NCBI GenBank assembly: GCA_964432925.1
Contig: CAYSPM010000003.1
Span: 1 to 51,116, forward strand
DNA from: CAYNTC01 sp964432925
GTDB lineage: Bacteria; Planctomycetota; Phycisphaerae; Sedimentisphaerales; Anaerobacaceae
Direction of reading: 5' to 3'
DNA length: 51,116 bases
Under the pieces are notes generated by a model. The model did no database searches. It saw only the letters and a list, made by a program, of their open reading frames with translations, and was not told the DNA's origin. This document shows positions 44,296 through 51,116 of this stretch, piece by piece. The position numbers and the translations under genes are program-made. The number at the start of each line of letters is the position of its first letter. Position 1 is the first letter of the stretch.

Positions 44296-44766
44296 ATGAC
44301 AGTTGAATACGTCTCAGGCGATATCTTTATGAACCGATATAACGCAGAGGCACTGGCCCACGGCTGCAATTGCAAAGGTGCTATGGGGGCTGGAGTCGCA
44401 AAAGGCTTTCGAGAATGCTATCCGGATATGTATGAGGAGTATCGCAAACAATGTAAAACCCAGCCTCGTAAGTTTAATCTTGGTGACTCGTTTCTCTGGA
44501 AGGCGGATGATAAGCCATGGGTCTTCAACCTTGGAACCCAGGAAGACTACTGGCATCATCGTGCAACTTACAATGCAATCGAAAAAAGTGTGGAAAAGAT
44601 GAAACAGCAGGCTGACGAGGAACGTATCAGTAGCATTGCTATGCCAAGGATAGGTGCAGGTTACGGTGGTCTTTCCTGGAAGAAAGTACTTCCTATTATC
44701 GAACGGGTCTTCAACGATTGGTCGGGGACGCTTTACGTATATGAACAATTTGTTCCTGGACAATAA
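44296..44766 (+). CDS. Macro-domain ADP-ribose-binding protein
   Basis: 156 residues from the ATG at 44296 (AGGTG six bases upstream; a GTG nine bases earlier is less likely). Single macro domain: VEYVSGDIF, then AHGCNCKGAMGAGVAKGF (substrate loop, of the Poa1p/ADP-ribose-phosphatase type), VFNLGTQ and AMPRIGAGYGGLSW. Such proteins hydrolyse ADP-ribose phosphates or remove ADP-ribose from proteins or DNA; DarG antitoxins use this fold. No toxin (DarT) is adjacent. It is 71 bp downstream of the ATPase gene on the same strand and may belong to that locus. Confidence 0.88.
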   Translation: MTVEYVSGDIFMNRYNAEALAHGCNCKGAMGAGVAKGFRECYPDMYEEYRKQCKTQPRKFNLGDSFLWKADDKPWVFNLGTQEDYWHHRATYNAIEKSVEKMKQQADEERISSIAMPRIGAGYGGLSWKKVLPIIERVFNDWSGTLYVYEQFVPGQ

Positions 44767-44787
44767 GGGCATATTATTGAATTAGGC

Positions 44788-44853
44788 GCTGCCCAGCCTC
44801 AAGTGGATTAACCACCAGTTCTCAAGGGGCCCCGAGCCGTCAGGCCGGGCAGC
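44788..44853. other. Imperfect hairpin between convergent genes
   Basis: GCTGCCCAGCC (44788-44798) pairs with GGCCGGGCAGC (44843-44853) with one mismatch. The 44-base interior contains the palindrome GGGGCCCC. It lies between the macro-domain gene and the opposite-strand methyltransferase. It may be a terminator or a recombination-site-like structure; no T tract is seen. Confidence 0.4.
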
Positions 44854-44909
44854 TGTCCCCGCCGAGGATTTCCTTTTTCATGTCTGCACGTAAGCCAAAC
44901 ATAGATAGA

Positions 44910-45707
44910 CTATCTCGGCTTTCTTCCTCTACCAATGCAGAACACCTTCTCCGGCTCCAGCCAGACCTTAATATCCGCATATCCACTTGCTGCAAGAATG
45001 TTTTCAACATCTTTAGGTTCCCTGTATACCAGGTTCCAGTCTCCCAGGATGCTCATTGTCGAGGCAAGGTAGTGTCGTCTCATGTTCGCAACGAGCACAT
45101 TTCCGCCGGGCAGGAGTTGTTCCTTGACCATCTTAAGGACCGACACGGCTGTTTCAAAGTCGAAGTAGTCGACCAAGCCGGACAGGATGCCGACATCATA
45201 CTGAGCAACCACTACGTTCATGCGCAGGACATTTCCCTGAATATATTTGATACAGTCGCTCAAGCCTTTTTGGGCAGCAAGGACACTTCCGTATTCGAGA
45301 GTACTGGGCTCCTTGTCCACGCATGTGGCCTCCACGGCCAAGTTACCTTGGAACCTCTCTATCCCAGCAAGAATCTCGTGCCCGGGCCCGGAGCCAAAGC
45401 TAATCAGTTTCACTGGATTACTGACGCGGGCACGCTGCTCAATACACTCGCAGATCTCCTCCTGCAAAACTCGCAGCCTGTTTCTCGCTCCTCTTGCTGA
45501 ATGGCTGCTTAGAAAGAAGCGGTCGAGCAATGTTCGAGGTTCGTTTCGATAGACAATTTCCAGGCACCGCCAACCGCCGGGCTGTTTCAGCGACTCACGC
45601 GCGAGATCGCTGAGGTGCCGGATAACGGGTCTGCCCAGCTTGGCGATCAGGCCAGCGGCAAGTCCCCTGGACTTTCCGGCTTTCTTACCACTTAGTTTCC
45701 CATTCAC
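44910..45707 (-). CDS. SAM-dependent methyltransferase-like protein
   Basis: 265 residues with a basic N terminus (MNGKLSGKKAGKSRG). The SAM loop is LISFGSGPGHEILAG, preceded by a long helical N-terminal part. VEATCVDKEPST and LLPGGNVLVANMRRHYL fit the later strands of a Rossmann methyltransferase. It overlaps the end of the upstream V4R gene by 23 bases. The substrate is unknown. The pairing of a V4R protein with a methyltransferase suggests a small hydrophobic ligand or tetrapyrrole-like substrate (inference). Confidence 0.7.
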   Translation of the reverse strand: MNGKLSGKKAGKSRGLAAGLIAKLGRPVIRHLSDLARESLKQPGGWRCLEIVYRNEPRTLLDRFFLSSHSARGARNRLRVLQEEICECIEQRARVSNPVKLISFGSGPGHEILAGIERFQGNLAVEATCVDKEPSTLEYGSVLAAQKGLSDCIKYIQGNVLRMNVVVAQYDVGILSGLVDYFDFETAVSVLKMVKEQLLPGGNVLVANMRRHYLASTMSILGDWNLVYREPKDVENILAASGYADIKVWLEPEKVFCIGRGRKPR

Positions 45708-46224
45708 AGTACGGGGCTCCTAACCTGATACATTTGTTTTCTTTGAGCCTCACATGACTGACACCCAACTCCATCTCACCGTGGGCGGCATACACGCCCA
45801 TGAACCACTTGCACACCATCGACTTGGCTCCAAACATCCTCGCGCCGTGCTCGATGACCGGATTGTCCCGCACATGAACGATGATGTGATGTTGACCATC
45901 CCTGATCTTCGCCTTTACAAACTCTGGCTTTCCGAATCCGATAAAGTCGAGCATGGCGATCACCGCCTTCTGTGTCACCCATCCGCCTTTGGGCTTCAGC
46001 CCCATGTACTTGACCATTTCCCTGGCCGCATCCTTGCCAGCCTGGTAACCCAGCTCGTAGACGAATTCCTCGCCAAGCTTCTCGCCGATTGTTTGCAGGT
46101 TGAGCGCCAAGGCTCGGGAGGGAAACAACGTCCAGTCCATCATGCCGAATAGCTTTATCCGCCCTCGCTCCGTGGTGAAGGCCTTCCCGAACAAAAGCTT
46201 CTTCAGAATCCAAGCCAGGACCAT
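45685..46224 (-). CDS. V4R (4-vinyl reductase-like) domain protein
   Basis: 179 residues. A small alpha/beta domain ends with the V4R signature, Cys-x-Arg-Leu-Gly-x-Pro-x-Cys-x-Trp (CIRLGAPYCEWETKW). FVYELGYQAGKDAAREMVKYMGLKP and HHIIVHVRDNPVIEHG match the rest. V4R domains bind hydrocarbons or tetrapyrroles, often through zinc or cysteine, and occur in sensors and bacteriochlorophyll enzymes. It is encoded between the recombinase and the methyltransferase on the same strand. Confidence 0.78.
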   Translation of the reverse strand: MVLAWILKKLLFGKAFTTERGRIKLFGMMDWTLFPSRALALNLQTIGEKLGEEFVYELGYQAGKDAAREMVKYMGLKPKGGWVTQKAVIAMLDFIGFGKPEFVKAKIRDGQHHIIVHVRDNPVIEHGARMFGAKSMVCKWFMGVYAAHGEMELGVSHVRLKENKCIRLGAPYCEWETKW

Positions 46225-46284
46225 ACAACCACCATAGATCTCCCGCGAGCGTTGCTTTTTGATTTATGTATTCGTTACCCTGCT

Positions 46285-46944
46285 TTAAAAGTTTCGCAGT
46301 CGCACCCTCGGTGATGGTGTATATAATCTTTGCAGGGCCCGCTGCATGTCGGGCTCTACCACGTCTGCGTAAACCTGTGTCGTCGAGATGTACACATGTC
46401 CAAGCTGTTTCTGAACCAGTCGCAGGTTGTAGCCACTGGCCCTGTAAAGCTCGCAGGCATATGTATGTCTGAGGCAGTGAATCGAGTAGCGAGAGGGCAA
46501 ACCTGCTTGTGCCGCAGTTCGCTTGAAGGCTTTCTCTATCGCCCGTGTTGTCATGTGAGAGCCAGTGTTGCTGGATAGAAACAGTGGATCGCCAAGACCC
46601 GTAGGTTCGCCGACGCTCTGTTTCCAGAGAAGGTATTCCTCGTAATGTTTTTTGAAAGCTCCATTGAACCGCACCAGCCTTTTTTTCCCGCCTTTGCCAT
46701 TCCTGACCAGAAGTGCACAGAATTGCTCTCTGAGAAAGATGTCCTTGCATTTCAGGTCGGCAATCTCCGCTACTCGCAGCCCTGTGGACAGGACCAGATC
46801 TACGATGAAATAGTCCCTGACAGCCACTTTGTTGCCTCGTGCAAGGGCTACTTCTGCCCTTTTTCTGGCCGTTTCCAGCAGCCTGTTTACTTCTTCCTGG
46901 GACAGGAACTTCCCAGGATCCAGGACCCAATTTGACCTGATCAT
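46285..46944 (-). CDS. Tyrosine recombinase (XerC/integron-integrase-like), N-terminal domain absent
   Basis: 219 residues. The catalytic set is complete: Arg in TGLRVAEI, Lys in the GKGGKKRLV hairpin, His-x-x-Arg in HCLRHTYA, His in LGHVYIS and the Tyr nucleophile in STTQVYADV. The SAM-like N-terminal DNA-binding domain is missing or reduced to ~15 residues, so it is shorter than XerC (about 300). It should join or cut DNA if the catalytic domain is sufficient. The gene is followed, 60 bp later, by the V4R gene. Confidence 0.88.
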   Translation of the reverse strand: MIRSNWVLDPGKFLSQEEVNRLLETARKRAEVALARGNKVAVRDYFIVDLVLSTGLRVAEIADLKCKDIFLREQFCALLVRNGKGGKKRLVRFNGAFKKHYEEYLLWKQSVGEPTGLGDPLFLSSNTGSHMTTRAIEKAFKRTAAQAGLPSRYSIHCLRHTYACELYRASGYNLRLVQKQLGHVYISTTQVYADVVEPDMQRALQRLYTPSPRVRLRNF

Positions 46945-47733
46945 ACTTTTTTAAACATTTTTGTACCCCTTTCGAAAATATTCCTTTTGTGTGCGGCATC
47001 CGAAGGTTTTGGAGACGCGTGAAGTTGCCGTAAGCTCCTTGTCTGTAAGGGATTAAGCTCTCTGAATCAATATTGAATGGCAGAATTTATAAAGCTTACA
47101 GTTGGGCTTGGGTGCTGGAAGAATGAGACCGTGAAGCGGCTGTAACGTCAGCGACAGCAATCGGTTCTGGAAATAGATTGTGGTGAAAAATGGTTCTTAG
47201 CGCAAACAAAAAGGTTCAGAACTCGCACAAATTCTGAACCTTTAAAGCTAATAAGATAAATGTATACCGTAAAATGCACTTGGTTCTTAGGTCATCGGAT
47301 TATATACCGACGGTGGTTTATAAGTAATGCTCAAGCTCAGTTTATCGCGATGGATTCAATGTGCGTTGCTGGTTGCTGAGTCGCAGTAAGCAATGCATGT
47401 TGGCTGGCAAGTTGTAAGAGGGTGCCTCAAGAAAAATTGTGTCAATAGAGATTTTAGTATTTTACTTTGGTCTCTTGTATATTGACTTCTGTCATGGATA
47501 ATAATAGTCCCATACGTAAAGCTGCTGTTGGCGAGGTGAGCGTTGTCACGACCTTGCTGCCTGGTGCAGATTGCGGCCGTGAAATGCCGGCTTTTATAAA
47601 CATATATAAGATCGATCTTCTGCAAGCCTCTTTTGGTGATTTTGCTTGCTCCACGCAGTTTTCACCATTGTCAGGATTTGTTCCCGGCTTTTATAATGTG
47701 AATGCAAATTTTCTTTTGTCCTGAGAGGTGCGG
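46945..47733. other. 789-bp region with one terminator, no convincing gene
   Basis: Low GC. Short frames at 47467-47724 (+) and 47356-47625 (-) have Cys- and Ser-rich composition and no ribosome site, and I do not consider them genes. The only clear element is the hairpin at 47210-47243. Confidence 0.5.
47210..47243. terminator. Hairpin, 12-bp stem
   Basis: AAAGGTTCAGAA / TTCTGAACCTTT with a 10-base loop, A-rich on the 5' side and T-rich on the 3' side, so it could terminate in either direction. The transcript it ends is not identified. Confidence 0.6.
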
Positions 47734-47856
47734 ATGAGCGACGCCGAAGAAAGAAATAATAAGCGGCCAGGTGAGGATGAGCTGGCTTCCACTCGCAGTT
47801 TTATGGACTCAGCGCACGCGCAAGGCGGGAAGGCAAATAATGACAACTACTTATGA
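47734..47856 (+). CDS. Possible 40-residue hydrophilic protein
   Basis: ATG to TGA encodes MSDAEERNNKRPGEDELAST and a short Gly/Asn-rich tail. GAGAGGTG lies five bases upstream, an unusually good ribosome site. The composition is polar and probably disordered. No family recognised. Confidence 0.4.
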   Translation: MSDAEERNNKRPGEDELASTRSFMDSAHAQGGKANNDNYL

Positions 47857-48347
47857 GATTTATTGTTTCTGTCTTTGCAAAATACTTTTGTCAGCCCGCG
47901 TGTAGTATGGACTTTCTCAAAAAGGACAATGCTGAGAAGTTATGAGATTAGGGATACGGAATCCGAGGGCTTGGACAGAGTTAAGAATAGTCTCGGCAAC
48001 ATTGACTTGGCATTGTAGATCCGTAGGTTGCCAGTGCCCACCCTGAAAACGAGCGGGTTTTGAATATCCGTAATTACTTCGAGAATTCCAGGCTGGATAA
48101 CGAAAACCACTTGCCTACTATCACGTTATTCGACGAGTTCGCGAGATGTTGATAGAGTACGTTTCCATTTTGATCCACAAAAAAAATTCAGTTGAGTGTT
48201 AACGGCTTCGAGATTCCGCCACTGATAAGATAGGCAAACAGTCTATAGGATGATTGTATCATGTGAAGAAGAATTAGTATGAATGACGGTTCAATTACAC
48301 CAATATGGGGTACAGTCGGTTCTTCAGAAAGAAAGGGGGCTAATATC
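47857..48347. other. 491-bp region, nothing recognised
   Basis: No open frame with a ribosome site and no obvious repeat. It precedes the GC-rich surface-protein gene and probably contains its promoter. Confidence 0.45.
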
Positions 48348-50061
48348 ATGGTGAACACAGTCACATTGATGGCGATGGTTGTCGCGCCGGTCTTGGCTCA
48401 GGCGGCGCCCGCCGCAACGTTGTCGTCCATCCAGATCAAAGCCACACCATCGAAAACGCTGCTGGCCGGCCAGACTCTACAGCTTATGGCGACGGGGACC
48501 CACTCCGACGGTACCGTGGTCGATATCAGTTCGCAGGTTGCTTGGTCGATTTCTGATAACAGGGCGGCCAAGATTTCCCCCTCTGGGCTGGTCAGTGTTG
48601 TCGAATCTGCCGGCGGGCCCGGTGGAGCGACGGGGCCTAGCAGGCCGCCGGAGTCGGGCGGTGCTCCTGGACCGGGCGGACCCGGCATGGGGGCCTGGGC
48701 CGGGTGGCCCCCCCGGTGGCGGTCGTGGTCCTGGAGACACTGGCGGTGCCGCCGGACCAGAGGGCGGCCCCGGTATGGGCGGTATGCCCGCCGCCGTAAC
48801 AGTCTCTGTCACGGCAACTTTGTCCGGAGTGACCAGCCCGTCGCTATCGCTGACCGTAAAGACCACCGAAGGTCCGGCAGTCTACTCTCAGAGCGGCGGC
48901 ACCGCAGCCAAATCAAATCAGATGATCACCACGTCGGATAAAGCCACGTCCGGCGTCAAGGTTACGGACAAGGGGATGCTTACTCTGTCGGATTCCAAGG
49001 TGACCACTTCCGGAAATACTACCGGAATGGAGGACTCCAGTTTTTACGGTCTCAATGCGGCGGTGCTGGCGTTGTCCGGCAGCAAGATCGCCATGACCAA
49101 CAGCAGCATCGCTACCCGCGGCACCGGAGCGAATGGAGCTTTCGCCGTTGGCGCCGGCTCGGTCGTTGAGTTGTCGAAAGTCAAGATTGGCTGCGTTGCC
49201 TCGGGAGCGCATGGAGTGGATGCTACGATCGCGGGCACCATCATCTGCACGGACGTGGATATCACCACCGCGGGCAACGGGGCCGCAGCGGCAATCTCTA
49301 CCGACCGCGGCGGCGGAACGATCACCTTCACCCGTGGCAGTGCCGCCACTTCCGGTACTCGTTCGCCCGGGATATACTCGACCGGTTCCATCACGGTCTC
49401 TGACGCCAAGATCAAGGCGACCGGCTCAGAGGCTTTCGTGATTGAAGGCAAGAACTCCGTCACGCTGACCAACACGACCCTGTCGGGCGCAAGAGAATGC
49501 GGCGTCATGCTGTATCAGAGCTTCTCAGGCGACGCCGGGATTGGAACCAGCGTACTGACCATGACCGGCGGCTCGCTGACAGCGGCTGAGGGCCCGATGT
49601 TCTTTGTTACCAACACCGCCGCAGTCGTTGAGCTCAAGGGCGATGCCAAGCTGAGTGCCGCTTCAGGGGTGTTTGTGAAGGCGGCTGCGGGCCGCTGGGG
49701 CAATACCGGTTCCAACGGCGGCCGGCTGACCTTCAAGGCGGATGGCGAAACCCTCGTGGGTGATATTACCTGTGACGATATCAGCACAGTCAGCGTAGCG
49801 CTACAAAACAAGACGACCCTCAAAGGAACCATCAATGCTCAAGGCGTTGCCAAGGTGATGGCATTGGCACTCGATGCCACCAGTGTCTGGGAAGTCACGG
49901 GAACATCCTATCTGACCAGCCTGATAGATCAGGATATCACCCTGGCCAATATTCACGACAACAGCCACACCATCTACTACGATTCGAAAGCGGACGCGAG
50001 CCAATGGCTGGGCGGCAAGACCTATCCCTTGTCTGGCGGCGGGAAACTGACAAGTCGTTGA
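48348..50061 (+). pseudogene. Secreted Ig-like / beta-helix surface protein, frameshifted
   Basis: One protein read in two frames. The start at 48348 has AGGGGG upstream and a signal peptide (MVNTVTLMAMVVAPVLAQA). A BIG2-type Ig-like domain follows (IQIKATPSKTLLAGQTLQL.., VAWSISDNRAAKISPSGLVSVV), then a Gly/Pro-rich linker. The frame changes at a run of five G (48689-48693): reading four G joins the linker smoothly (GPGMG + PGPGGPPGGG). The second frame encodes about 430 residues of right-handed beta-helix repeats, Ser/Thr/Gly-rich (SDSKVTTSGNTT, LSGSKIAMTNSSIATRG). Likely a cell-surface or polysaccharide-binding protein. The region is visibly more GC-rich than its surroundings. Confidence 0.75.
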
Positions 50062-50129
50062 AACTGGCCGGGACAATTCCGGGAACGCCTTGAAAGCGCC
50101 GGTCAAAGCCGGCAGAGAGTAGCGGATGA

Positions 50130-50432
50130 AAGAACCGCACAAGAAAGGAACAACCGCACACATTAGAGTCATGGCACAATCTAATCGACCTCTATGAAGC
50201 CTGGAACAAGCCTGAAAAAGCCAAAGAGTGGCGAGTAAAACTACCGCAAACACAAGCCACAGAGCAGTGGCAAGACATTCGAAAAATGGCCCCCGTTTCA
50301 CTCGCAAACCGCTACAACTGCACTACAACCGTACACCCCGTTATCTGCCATTTTTATCAAAATGCTCATCTAATAAGTGGCTTAATATCAGTGACTTATA
50401 AAATTCGTAAAAAATGTAAACATATTCAATGA
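50130..50432 (+). pseudogene. C-terminal remnant of a TPR protein
   Basis: From about 50151 the frame reads QPHTLESWHNLIDLYEAWNK, then PEKAKEWRVKLPQT. This is the last TPR and tail of the tetratricopeptide proteins fused to Ser/Thr kinases in planctomycetes. The upstream part is cut at a stop at 50127, and the downstream codons to 50432 are not like the family. No start or ribosome site. A relic. Confidence 0.65.
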
Positions 50433-50534
50433 CCTCTCTTGGTGACATGCATGAAAAAGAGCTGACAGTTTCTCAAGCTGCTAACCCTTTCGCTATTTCA
50501 GAGAGTGACGTTCTTACGACGTGCTATGTCACGG

Positions 50535-50852
50535 TTAGTTCTCAGGAATTAGTTCCCACCAGAGTCGCGGATAGTCTTGGCCTTCGAGAATCCACCAGAT
50601 ATCTTCCGTGCCGTTTGCAGTCTCATCCATAAAGTCCCAACCATCTTTGAGGAATGTACTGGCAGTTTGTATCTCGGCTATAGTCTTGCCCATGCCGTGA
50701 GAGCTCGTCGTCTGGCCACTCGTTTCGACATCCCAGAAGGAATTAACAATGGCAAGGGGCTATGAGGTTGTCTGGCCTATAAGCCCGCCAGCAGTAAAAT
50801 AGTCATCGGCGGTAATGAACCCTATTGAATAGCAGTTTGCGACCGTGCCACC
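50535..50852 (-). pseudogene. C-terminal remnant of a GLUG-motif surface protein
   Basis: On the minus strand: GGTVANCYSIGFITADDYFT and AGGLIGQTTS (one GLUG repeat), then an in-frame TAG at 50760-50762. It continues IVNSFWDVETSGQTT, GKTIAEIQTASTFLKDGWDF and GTEDIWWILEGQDYPRLWWE to TAA. This tail is characteristic of long GLUG-repeat proteins of Phycisphaerae. Only the final ~105 codons remain, with no upstream repeats, so it is a broken gene. Confidence 0.75.
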
Positions 50853-50948
50853 GTGGGACCTGAATCGCGTGAAATCCCTATAAGATTCCCACGCTCTCAG
50901 TAGGGGAACCATCCGCCGGCACAGTAAGCACATCAGCTAAAAACAACT

Positions 50949-50979
50949 GGGGCTCATACTATCAATCAGCATGAGCCCC
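50949..50979 (-). terminator. Intrinsic terminator
   Basis: GGGGCTCAT / ATGAGCCCC stem of 9 bp with a 13-base loop, followed on the minus strand by a run of five T a few bases beyond the stem. It is placed to end the gene whose last codons are at 51063. Confidence 0.75.
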
Positions 50980-51062
50980 GGATTGATACAATCACGTGAG
51001 CTAACCAAGCCTAAAATGCCTTGCAGCTATGGCTATGGTCAACCACACAGCTAATGCTTGCG

Positions 51063-51116
51063 CTACTCTTCTGCCAAATACAACCTGATGTCATCAAAGT
51101 AGAGCCTGCCTGTTCC
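51063..51116 (-). CDS. 3' end of a secreted/carbohydrate-binding-type protein
   Basis: Only the last 17 codons are visible: GTGRLYFDDIRLYLAEE then TAG. The phrase LYFDDIRLY is common at the end of LamG/concanavalin-like domains in Phycisphaerae surface proteins, so such a domain is inferred. Everything else lies outside the window. Confidence 0.55.
   Translation of the reverse strand, partial: GTGRLYFDDIRLYLAEE

Noticed and set aside
44296..44766. DarTG toxin-antitoxin pair
   Set aside because: Only the macro-domain half is present; neither neighbour resembles DarT, and the substrate loop is closer to Poa1p-type phosphatases.
44788..44853. Integron attC site
   Set aside because: The arms are simple inverted repeats without the conserved R' and R'' core sequences or the GTT cleavage triplet in the right place.
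45776..46999. A 407-codon minus-strand frame across the recombinase and V4R genes
   Set aside because: It overlaps two genes with clear family motifs in another frame, and its own translation is Arg/Gly/Gln-rich with no domain.
47356..47724. Opposing short frames around 47.5 kb
   Set aside because: No ribosome sites, poor composition, and they overlap each other.
1..51116. CRISPR array
   Set aside because: No series of 25-40 bp direct repeats with regular unique spacers. The repeats seen are palindromes, 7-mers or dispersed elements, and no cas gene is present.

Overview
The window looks like a scaffold from a planctomycete, most likely a Phycisphaerae/Sedimentisphaerales-type bacterium reconstructed from a metagenome. 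The signs are a ThiD2-ThiE fusion, Tat-exported sugar isomerase-like proteins, AsmA-like proteins, a GLUG-motif remnant, the tail of a TPR protein of the kind fused to planctomycetal kinases, and many short palindromic and heptameric repeats. Four 100-N gaps interrupt genes. One (8448-8547) is artificial: the same 55 bases lie on both sides, and joining them restores an uninterrupted thiD2-thiE frame. No lineage search could be run, so the taxonomy is inference.

Region 1-17 kb. The left edge carries the 5' part of a large secreted enzyme on the minus strand. It is a GH5 mannanase-like domain continued in the same open frame by a cellobiose/mannobiose 2-epimerase domain. A divergent GT-B-like protein, a palindrome-rich 1-kb spacer and a ZIP metal transporter follow. 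Next come a compact ECF sigma / anti-sigma / YbjQ operon (minus), thiD2-thiE, an exported protein with 17 ankyrin repeats, a Tat-exported TIM-barrel protein and a DUF503 gene. On the minus strand are a membrane protein, the purM-purF pair and a SAM hydrolase.

Region 17-39 kb. This is mostly housekeeping and envelope biology: a STAS protein, an acyltransferase-3, two AsmA-like proteins (both cut by gaps), MurA, a CPBP protease, a second TIM-barrel protein, and a planctomycetal lipoprotein. A four-gene lipoprotein operon (COG3014-like, YcfL, LpoB, CsgG/LpoB-like) follows, probably concerned with penicillin-binding protein activation at the cell surface. Then come an Nramp-like transporter lacking the classic metal motifs, pgk and gap, an AlaC-like aminotransferase and tRNA-Arg(TCT). 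Two direct copies of a 200-250 bp dispersed element bracket pgk-gap.

Region 39-51 kb. This is accessory DNA. A truncated tyrosine recombinase abuts a truncated helicase at one breakpoint. A methyltransferase follows, then a translationally coupled pair of a coiled-coil protein and a HerA/FtsK-type ATPase fused to a winged helix and a nuclease-like domain, followed by a macro-domain protein. This trio is the best candidate for an undescribed system. A methyltransferase/V4R/tyrosine recombinase cluster lies beyond it. Next is a GC-rich surface protein (Ig-like domain plus beta-helix) broken by a one-base frameshift in a G tract. Last come relics of a TPR protein and a GLUG protein, and the 3' end of another minus-strand gene.

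A recurring feature across the whole window is a family of 7-bp tandem repeats with differing unit sequences, between genes and also inside two coding regions.
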